A model generated the notes under the pieces. It was not told the origin of the DNA. It ran no database searches and was given only the letters and a program-made list of their open reading frames with translations. A stretch of DNA of 64,000 bases from the NCBI RefSeq assembly GCF_947503465.1, contig NZ_CANNDN010000001.1, forward strand, positions 1,364,001 to 1,428,000, given 5' to 3'. Both the position numbers and the translations under genes were made by a program. Positions 57,692-64,000 of the stretch are shown one piece after another (the stretch's first letter is position 1; the number at the start of each line of letters is the position of its first letter). This DNA comes from an uncultured Tateyamaria sp. GTDB lineage: Bacteria > Pseudomonadota > Alphaproteobacteria > Rhodobacterales > Rhodobacteraceae.

Positions 57692-58564
57692 TTACAGCGC
57701 TTCCGCGCCGGAAATGATTTCAATCAGTTCGTTGGTGATCACGGCCTGGCGCGAGCGGTTGAACTGGATGGTCAGCTTGTCGATCATCTCGCCCGCGTTG
57801 CGGGTCGCGTTGTCCATGGCGCTCATCCGGGCGCCCTGTTCGGACGCTCCGTTTTCCAGCAGGCCGGAAAAGATCGCTGTGGCGACGCCGCGCGGCAGAA
57901 GATCGGCCAGGATGGCTTCCTCGTCCGGCTCGTAATCATAAAGCGTGTCGGACCCTTCGTAGTCCTCCGGGATCGCAAAGGGGATGATCTGTTGTGCGGT
58001 GGGGATCTGCGTCACGACATTCTGGAACTTCGCAAAGAAGATCGTCGCCACGTCAAATTCGCCCGCGTCAAAGCGGCCCAGCACATCCTTTGCCACACCC
58101 TGCGCATCCGCGTAGGACATCCGCTTGACCTCGGACATGTCCACGTGACCGACAAAGTCATTGCCGAAATCACGTTTCAGCTGGTCGCGGCCCTTCTTGC
58201 CAACGGTCAAGATCTTGACCTTCTTGCCGGCGGCTTTCAGTTCCGTGGCCTTCGCGCGCGCAAGTTTCGCGATGTTGGTGTTAAAGCCACCGCACAGTCC
58301 ACGTTCAGATGTCATCACCACCAGCAGGTGGGTCTGATCCGAGCCCGTACCGCTGAGCAGTTTGGGCGCGCTGTCAGAGCCGGCAGCAGCGGATGCCAGC
58401 CCCGCCATCACGGCTGTGAACCGTTCGGCATAGGGGCGCGACATCTCGGCCGCTTCCTGCGCCCGCCGCAGTTTCGCGGCGGCCACCATCTGCATGGCCT
58501 TGGTGATCTTCCGCGTGGATTTCACGCTTTCGATCCTGTTTTTCAGGTCCTTGAGATTTGGCAT
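57692..58564 (-). CDS. atpG: F1 ATP synthase gamma subunit
   Basis: Central stalk subunit, 290 aa. [21 protein letters not shown] opens it, [14 protein letters not shown] is the middle motif and [26 protein letters not shown] closes it. It follows atpA by 12 bp. Confidence 0.97.
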   Translation of the reverse strand: MPNLKDLKNRIESVKSTRKITKAMQMVAAAKLRRAQEAAEMSRPYAERFTAVMAGLASAAAGSDSAPKLLSGTGSDQTHLLVVMTSERGLCGGFNTNIAKLARAKATELKAAGKKVKILTVGKKGRDQLKRDFGNDFVGHVDMSEVKRMSYADAQGVAKDVLGRFDAGEFDVATIFFAKFQNVVTQIPTAQQIIPFAIPEDYEGSDTLYDYEPDEEAILADLLPRGVATAIFSGLLENGASEQGARMSAMDNATRNAGEMIDKLTIQFNRSRQAVITNELIEIISGAEAL

Positions 58565-58576
58565 TGCCCGATCTCC

Positions 58577-60118
58577 TTATGCGAAGGTCGAAGCGTACTC
58601 GTCGAGGACCGCCTTCATCTTGTCGACATTCTCGCCGCTCTTGAACTTGGGATCTTCGTCTGCAATCCACTTGAGGAAGTCCGCCTTCTGCGAGCGCAGG
58701 AATTTCAACAGGCCGCTCTCGAACTTGCCCACATCGCTGACGGCGATGTTGTCCAAGTAGCCATTCGTGCCCGCGAAGATCACGCACACGATTTCGGCAT
58801 TGGTCAGGGGCGAGTATTGCGGCTGTTTCATCAGCTCGGTCAGGCGCGCGCCACGGTTCAGAAGCTGCTGGGTTGCGGCGTCGAGGTCCGAGCCAAACTG
58901 CGCAAAGGCAGCCATCTCGCGGTACTGCGCCAGCGACAGTTTCACCGGGCCGGCCACCGACGACATCGCGTCCGTTTGTGCCGACGAACCCACGCGGGAC
59001 ACCGACAGACCGGTGTTCACGGCGGGGCGGATGCCCTGGTAGAACAGTTCGGTTTCAAGGAAGATCTGGCCATCAGTGATCGAGATCACGTTGGTCGGGA
59101 TAAAGGCCGACACGTCGCCACCTTGGGTTTCGATGATCGGCAGCGCCGTCAGCGAGCCCGCGCCGTTGTCTTCGTTCAGCTTGGCAGACCGCTCCAGCAG
59201 ACGCGAGTGAAGGTAGAACACGTCGCCGGGATACGCTTCGCGGCCCGGCGGGCGACGCAGCAGCAGAGACATCTGGCGGTACGACACGGCCTGTTTCGAC
59301 AGGTCATCATAGATGATCAGCGCGTGACGGCCGTTGTCGCGGAAGAATTCGGCCATGGCTGTCGCGGCGTAGGGCGCCAGGAACTGCATCGGTGCCGGGT
59401 CGGACGCGGTCGCGGCCACGACGATCGAATAATCGATCGCACCGCTCTCTTCGAGCTTCTTCACCAGCTGCGCCACGGTCGAACGCTTCTGGCCGACGGC
59501 GACGTAGATGCAGTAGAGCTTCTTGCTCTCATCATCGCCGGCTGCGTCGTTATAGGATTTCTGGTTCAGGATCGCGTCAAGCGCCACAGCCGTCTTGCCG
59601 GTCTGACGGTCACCAATGATCAGTTCGCGCTGGCCGCGGCCAATCGGGATCATCGCGTCCACGGCCTTGAGGCCAGTCGCCATCGGCTCGTGCACCGACT
59701 TGCGGGGGATGATGCCCGGCGCCTTCACGTCTGCCACGCGACGCTCGGAGGCGTTGATCGGGCCCTTGCCGTCCAGCGGGTTGCCCAGGCCGTCCACGAC
59801 GCGGCCCAAGAGTTCGTCACCGGCGGGCACGTCCACGATGGAGTTGGTGCGCTTGACGGTGTCGCCTTCCTTGATGTCGCGGTCGGAGCCGAAGATCACG
59901 ACGCCCACGTTGTCGTTTTCCAGGTTCAGGGCCATGCCCTGAATGCCGCCGGGGAATTCGACCATCTCACCGGCTTGCACATTGTCGAGGCCGTAGACGC
60001 GCGCGATACCATCGCCCACCGACAAGACGCGGCCCACTTCGGCCACTTCCGCTTCCTGACCAAAGTTCTTGATCTGGTCTTTCAGGATCGCAGAAATCTC
60101 TGCTGCTTGGATACCCAT
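58577..60118 (-). CDS. atpA: F1 ATP synthase alpha subunit
   Basis: Non-catalytic nucleotide-binding subunit, 513 aa. P-loop [34 protein letters not shown] and the signature [14 protein letters not shown] are present. It starts directly after the atpH stop with no gap. Confidence 0.98.
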   Translation of the reverse strand: MGIQAAEISAILKDQIKNFGQEAEVAEVGRVLSVGDGIARVYGLDNVQAGEMVEFPGGIQGMALNLENDNVGVVIFGSDRDIKEGDTVKRTNSIVDVPAGDELLGRVVDGLGNPLDGKGPINASERRVADVKAPGIIPRKSVHEPMATGLKAVDAMIPIGRGQRELIIGDRQTGKTAVALDAILNQKSYNDAAGDDESKKLYCIYVAVGQKRSTVAQLVKKLEESGAIDYSIVVAATASDPAPMQFLAPYAATAMAEFFRDNGRHALIIYDDLSKQAVSYRQMSLLLRRPPGREAYPGDVFYLHSRLLERSAKLNEDNGAGSLTALPIIETQGGDVSAFIPTNVISITDGQIFLETELFYQGIRPAVNTGLSVSRVGSSAQTDAMSSVAGPVKLSLAQYREMAAFAQFGSDLDAATQQLLNRGARLTELMKQPQYSPLTNAEIVCVIFAGTNGYLDNIAVSDVGKFESGLLKFLRSQKADFLKWIADEDPKFKSGENVDKMKAVLDEYASTFA

Positions 60119-60679
60119 TTATCCGACCTCTTTCATTGCATTCTGGAGGGAAGCGAGCTTGGAGCGGATCGACGTGTCGATCATCTTCGAGCCCACTTTA
60201 ACGATCAAACCGCCGATGAGACTTTCATCGACGGAAGCATTGATGGTGACGTCCTTGCCCATGCGGGCCTTCAGCGTCTTGGCAAGCTTGTCGCTTTGCG
60301 TTTTGGTCAGCGCCTTGGCACTGGTCACGTCCGCGGTCACTTCGCCCTTGTCTTCGGCGATGACATCGCGCAGCGCCTGCACCAGCTGTGGCAAAACGAA
60401 CAGACGACGCTTTTCGGCCATCAGGGCCAGCGTGTTTGTCATCAGGTCTGTCAGCTTGGCTTTCTTGGCAATGGCGGTGATTGCGGCGGCCTGCTCTTCC
60501 CGGCTGTAGATGGGCGAGTGTATCAGGGCGTTGAAATCACTGCTGTCGGCCATGGCCTCAGTCAGTGTCGCGATGTCGCCTTCGAGGTTCTTTACGGCTT
60601 TGCCGTCCTTGGCAAGTTCATAGACAGCCGTAGCATAGCGCGCCGCGATGCCTGTGGAGATCGAAGCTGGTTCGGACAC
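60119..60679 (-). CDS. atpH: F1 ATP synthase delta subunit
   Basis: Peripheral stalk subunit, 186 aa. IAARYATAVYELAKD begins the helical N-terminal domain and SLIGGLIVKVGSKMIDTSIRSKLASL is the C-terminal signature. The GTG start at 60679 with AAAGGG upstream gives the family length. First gene of the operon; no F0 genes follow or precede, as is usual in this group. Confidence 0.94.
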   Translation of the reverse strand: MSEPASISTGIAARYATAVYELAKDGKAVKNLEGDIATLTEAMADSSDFNALIHSPIYSREEQAAAITAIAKKAKLTDLMTNTLALMAEKRRLFVLPQLVQALRDVIAEDKGEVTADVTSAKALTKTQSDKLAKTLKARMGKDVTINASVDESLIGGLIVKVGSKMIDTSIRSKLASLQNAMKEVG

Positions 60680-61105
60680 GTCCACCCTTTCGATGTCTTG
60701 GCCCGGGAGGATTGCACACGGGAAGTGTGGCCCGGGGTGTTGGACCGCCCTGATTTTGGCCAAGGCGTGAAAATCAGGGGGGATGTAGCAGAGGGTTTGC
60801 CACCCCGCAACATATGTTCGCGAACAGGCAATCGAGTGGTTATTGAGCCTTTTCAATTGGTTAACAAAACTGCGACCTATTGGCCCGCCGAAACTGCAAG
60901 AATTCTGTCACAAAACGCGCCCGATTGCGGGCGATTCCTCGCATTTTGCGTGCCCAGTACGTCCGGCGTCGCGAACGCATCTTAATATCGCGCGAGTCCT
61001 GCAACCGTTTCAACGTTGGCAACAGTTCAACCGCAAGAGTTGACTCTAAAGCGCGTCATTGTGCACATATCTCTCAGGTCTCAGCATTTTTTTAAGGAAC
61101 GTGAA
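60680..61105. promoter_or_regulatory. Divergent promoter region between atpH and the RTX-type gene
   Basis: This 426-bp gap holds no gene. The AT-richer centre (60840-60990), with TTCAATTGGTTAACAAAACTG, should carry the atp operon promoter on the minus strand and the promoter of the calcium-binding protein gene on the plus strand. Exact boxes are not assigned. Confidence 0.45.
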
Positions 61106-62653
61106 ATGGGCCCATTGGCTTTACTGGCTTTGCTGACCGGCACCTTTGTTCTTGGTGCAGTCGTAGACAATGACACATCGCCCGCTACGGATGACACGAC
61201 GCCGGAACCCGAAGATCCGGACCCGATCATCGAGCCGTCAGACCCTGATGTCCCGGCCGAACCGGACGTCGGTGCATCCTTTATGTTTGATGAGACCACA
61301 AACGCCGTCAGCATCGATGTCGGCGAGGATGAGACGGGCCGGATCGCCAGCATTATCTATGTCGACACCGAGGACAATGAGGAAAACTTTGTCGAAACCT
61401 ACGAGGCGCGGTTTTACCTTGTGCCCGAGGGCACCGATCTGACCGATGCAGATTTCGAAGCGCGAAGCGACATCCCCGGTCAGCAAGAGTATGGCGGTTC
61501 CCCGTTCAACTACCAGTTGGAAGACTTCGAAGCCTTTTTCGGCCTGGAACTTCTGGGAACCGTACCGCTGGATGTGCCCGAAAACGGTGGCATCCTTCCT
61601 GAACCAGGCACGATGCGCAGCGTACTGCCCGACATAGCGGCCAATGCAGAAGTTGCTGTTCACTATCTTGAAGCCAACACCGACGGAGACGACCTGATCA
61701 CCTTTCTAAACGAGGACTACGTTATCACCCGGGGTGGTGTGACCGAACAAGTGGTAACCGAAGACACCACCGGCACCAATGGCAACGACTGGATCACCAC
61801 CGGGGCAGAGAACCTGACCCTGGACGGTGGCGACGGCAACGACACGCTCGTTGCCGACCATGCAGGCACAACACTGATCGGAGGGGCAGGCAACGATATT
61901 TTCGAAGGCGTGTTTGCCGAGCGTGGGGCTGGGTTTTCGCTGTTGGATGGCAGCGAACCCGGCATCGTGATCGATGCTGGCGACGGTGACGATAACGTTC
62001 GCACGTCCAATGCGATCGTCGACGCAGGCACCGGAGATGATAGCGTACGCCTGTTTGGCGGTGAGGTGCGTGGGGGCGACGGAAATGACGTTTTGATGTC
62101 TTCCGGCCCAGGCGAAACCTCCCTTTTTGGCGACAACGGGAATGACCGCTTGACCATCGGCGGCGCAGGATCAGAAGCGTTCGGAGGTGCGGGAGACGAC
62201 TTTTTGTCCACAACGGGAAATGCGGGTGCGGTCGCATATGGTGACGCCGGCAACGATACGTTGCAGCTAAGCGCCGGAAGCGCGGGGTTCGGCGGCGAAG
62301 GCGACGATCTTTTCAACCTGTACAGTTTCTACGATGACGAGGATGGACCAACGACAATTACGGGAGGTGCGGGCGCAGACACGATCAATGCGCAGGTGCG
62401 CAATGCCTTTGGGACACCCGAGGCGATATATGCCGAAATCACCGATTTCGACACGACGGAGGATGTACTGCAAGTTGGATCGTTCAGCGGGGTCGGCATC
62501 ACGAATATCGACATAGAACAGAACGCGGATGCCGGTGTGACCGATATTCGCATCAGCTACGTGGACACCGGCAATACCGGTCCCGGCACGGCCATCATCC
62601 GTATCGACGGCCTGTCCGACATTACCGAAGATCAGATCATCATTGTAAGTTGA
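61106..62653 (+). CDS. RTX-type calcium-binding protein with an N-terminal hydrophobic segment
   Basis: Protein of 515 aa. Residues 1-19 (GPLALLALLTGTFVLGAVV) form a signal anchor. A Pro/Asp/Glu-rich linker follows to about residue 50, then an unclassified region to about 225. From there roughly ten GGxGxD-like nonapeptides occur (GGDGNDTL, GGAGNDIF, GDNGNDRL, GGAGDDFL, GDAGNDTL, GGAGADTI), which bind calcium as a beta roll. The last 65 residues match the common C-terminal block ending ITDFDTTEDVLQVG. It has no nearby type I exporter. ATG 61106 follows AAGGAACGTGA. Likely surface or secreted. Confidence 0.85.
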   Translation: MGPLALLALLTGTFVLGAVVDNDTSPATDDTTPEPEDPDPIIEPSDPDVPAEPDVGASFMFDETTNAVSIDVGEDETGRIASIIYVDTEDNEENFVETYEARFYLVPEGTDLTDADFEARSDIPGQQEYGGSPFNYQLEDFEAFFGLELLGTVPLDVPENGGILPEPGTMRSVLPDIAANAEVAVHYLEANTDGDDLITFLNEDYVITRGGVTEQVVTEDTTGTNGNDWITTGAENLTLDGGDGNDTLVADHAGTTLIGGAGNDIFEGVFAERGAGFSLLDGSEPGIVIDAGDGDDNVRTSNAIVDAGTGDDSVRLFGGEVRGGDGNDVLMSSGPGETSLFGDNGNDRLTIGGAGSEAFGGAGDDFLSTTGNAGAVAYGDAGNDTLQLSAGSAGFGGEGDDLFNLYSFYDDEDGPTTITGGAGADTINAQVRNAFGTPEAIYAEITDFDTTEDVLQVGSFSGVGITNIDIEQNADAGVTDIRISYVDTGNTGPGTAIIRIDGLSDITEDQIIIVS

Positions 62654-62656
62654 CGC

Positions 62657-63400
62657 CTACACCCGGCCGGCGATGGGTGCAGCCACCCCCTGGGGCACTT
62701 TCTGTCGCTTGGCATTGGACCGGGCCACCTTGCCCTTGGGTGGGTAGACCAGTTTCGATGCTTCAACCATGAACGCCCCTCCGGCCACCATGCCAGGCAT
62801 GAGGCGCCCCACCTTTTCGAACATCGGGGCGGATTTCATCCACACCCGCTTGGTGGATGGGAATTGGTACAATGCGCCCACATGCCGTTCCGGCAGGAAC
62901 TGATGCTTGCGCAATTGGGTTTCAAGCTGGCTGGCCGAATAGGGTCGGCCAAAGCCGAATGGCGTCCGGTCCCGACGGGACCAAAGCCCTGCGCGGTTCG
63001 GCACGATGAACAATGCCTTGCCACCCGGTCCCAAGACCCGCCACGCCTCTTCCAGAAGGTCATAGGCCCGCTCCGACGTCTCGAGCCCGTGCAACATGAT
63101 CAACTTGTCCACGTGACCGGTCTCCAGCGGCCAAAGCGTTTCCTCGGTCAGGACCGACACGTTGGGCATGTCAGTAGGCCAAGGCATCACCCCCTGCGGT
63201 CCGGGCATCAGGGCCACCACGCGCCGCGCCTGCTTCAGATACGGGCGCAACAAGGGGGCGGCGAACCCGAACCCCGCCACTGTCTGGCCCTTGGCTTCGG
63301 GCCACATCTCGACCAGACGCCGCCTGAGCGACGCCTGCGCCGCCCGCCCTAGCGCGCTGCGATAGTAGAAATTGCGCAGGTCCTGCACATCAAGATGCAT
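62657..63400 (-). CDS. Class I SAM-dependent methyltransferase
   Basis: Protein of 247 aa. The SAM-binding region has [15 protein letters not shown] in place of a classical G-x-G-x-G loop, followed by acidic and [17 protein letters not shown] strands typical of methyltransferase type 11. The C-terminal tail is basic ([13 protein letters not shown]). It is divergent from gloB with a 72-bp gap, a pairing that suggests a shared promoter region. The substrate is unknown. Confidence 0.8.
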   Translation of the reverse strand: MHLDVQDLRNFYYRSALGRAAQASLRRRLVEMWPEAKGQTVAGFGFAAPLLRPYLKQARRVVALMPGPQGVMPWPTDMPNVSVLTEETLWPLETGHVDKLIMLHGLETSERAYDLLEEAWRVLGPGGKALFIVPNRAGLWSRRDRTPFGFGRPYSASQLETQLRKHQFLPERHVGALYQFPSTKRVWMKSAPMFEKVGRLMPGMVAGGAFMVEASKLVYPPKGKVARSNAKRQKVPQGVAAPIAGRV

Positions 63401-63472
63401 GATCGTCTCTTGTCCATCCGGGCCCCGCGGGCCACCTTGCCCTTAACAGTAAGCACAAAGAGCCGAATTGCC

Positions 63473-64000
63473 ATGCCCCTCGACATCCGAACAATACCCT
63501 GCCTGTCCGACAATTACGCGTATCTGGCACACGACCCGGCGACGGGCGACACCGCCCTGATTGATGCGCCGGAGGCGGAACCGATCCTGACGGCCCTGAA
63601 CGACACAGGATGGCGATTGACCCATGTTCTGATCACACATCACCATTATGACCACATCGACGGCCTGCCCGGCATCCTTGCGCAATACCCGGCCCGGGTT
63701 ATCGGGGCCAGGGCCGATGCGCACCGCCTGCCAGCACTGGATGTACAAGTAGAAGAGGGGGACCCTGTAAACATCGGCGACGAAACAGGCACGGTCATCG
63801 ACGTTTCGGGCCACACCGTCGGACATATCGCATTTCACTTTCCGTCCTCCAAGGCCGTCTTTACTGCCGACAGCCTCATGGCGCTGGGATGTGGCCGCGT
63901 GTTCGAAGGCACCAAACCCCAGATGCACGACAGCCTGCAAAAGCTGGCCGCCCTGCCGGGCGACACGGTTGTCTATTCCGGGCATGAATACACTGCCGCC
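63473..64000 (+). CDS. gloB: Hydroxyacylglutathione hydrolase (glyoxalase II), 5' part
   Basis: Metallo-beta-lactamase-fold enzyme that hydrolyses S-lactoylglutathione to lactate. The zinc motif THHHYDHIDG is present, followed by VSGHTVGHIAFHF, FTADSLMALGCGR and YSGHEYT. The frame is open to the window edge, with about 176 of the usual 255 residues visible. Start at ATG 63473; the N-terminus IRTIPCLSDNYAYL is standard. Confidence 0.94.
   Translation, partial: MPLDIRTIPCLSDNYAYLAHDPATGDTALIDAPEAEPILTALNDTGWRLTHVLITHHHYDHIDGLPGILAQYPARVIGARADAHRLPALDVQVEEGDPVNIGDETGTVIDVSGHTVGHIAFHFPSSKAVFTADSLMALGCGRVFEGTKPQMHDSLQKLAALPGDTVVYSGHEYTAA

Overview
The window reads as a chromosome segment of an alphaproteobacterium of the Rhodobacteraceae (Roseobacter group). 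The evidence is high GC, the F1 ATP synthase order atpH-A-G-D-C without F0 genes, an Hsp20 gene paired with a DUF1150 gene, purEK next to a YdcH gene, lgt-midA-pgeF in one overlapping string, an Lrp regulator divergent from trxB, a Hint-domain protein, and the short dispersed repeats common in this group. Most of it is housekeeping or conserved accessory sequence. I recognised no tRNA, rRNA, CRISPR array, integrase or intact insertion sequence.

Layout. 1-3.7 kb: end of a carbohydrate ABC importer operon (two permeases, a GH63-like glycosidase, an ATPase). 3.8-7.0 kb: otnK-otnC for four-carbon sugar acids, divergent from a KAS III-like enzyme. 7-15 kb: DUF992 protein, thymidine kinase, a small HTH-like protein coupled to arsH, a periplasmic rhodanese, a MocR regulator, and a minus-strand run of YbjN-like gene, proC, csaA and a 2-hydroxyacid dehydrogenase. 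15-16.8 kb: a gene-poor, AT-richer patch with orphan genes, the best candidate for transferred DNA. 16.8-23 kb: ubiK, lgt-midA-pgeF, a Hint protein, lrp/trxB. 23-27 kb: a class III adenylate cyclase with a haem-like membrane anchor and a [2Fe-2S] domain, then a Sat-CysC sulfate-activation enzyme whose frame is fused to a MarR-like HTH domain. 27-39 kb: PhzF-like enzyme, AraC regulator, hsp20-DUF1150, purEK, a solitary phnM, a lipase, a NUDIX protein, an EamA exporter, a P-loop kinase, a GSCFA/SGNH pair and a sialate-esterase-like protein. 39-41.4 kb: groES-groEL with a CIRCE operator and a matching promoter. 41.4-52 kb: TraB/GumN protein, a PD-(D/E)XK-like DUF2161 protein, Mn-type pyrophosphatase, crotonase, HAD hydrolase, MaoC, ribF, YcgN, an alpha/beta hydrolase, a DsbA-type isomerase, prs and a frameshifted AAA ATPase. 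52-55 kb: a polar amino-acid ABC importer and YciB. 55-61 kb: H-type lectin gene and the atp operon. 61-64 kb: RTX-type calcium-binding protein, a methyltransferase and the start of gloB.

Most interesting points: (1) the composite redox-sensing cyclase; (2) the MarR-like/Sat/CysC in-frame fusion; (3) a perfect 23-bp inverted repeat between atpD and atpC and a dispersed repeat family found inside or between operons; (4) a frameshift on a G4T4 run in an AAA ATPase; (5) a Hint domain that appears to lack its nucleophilic Cys; (6) tandem five-codon mini-ORFs, each with its own Shine-Dalgarno, before a small basic protein.
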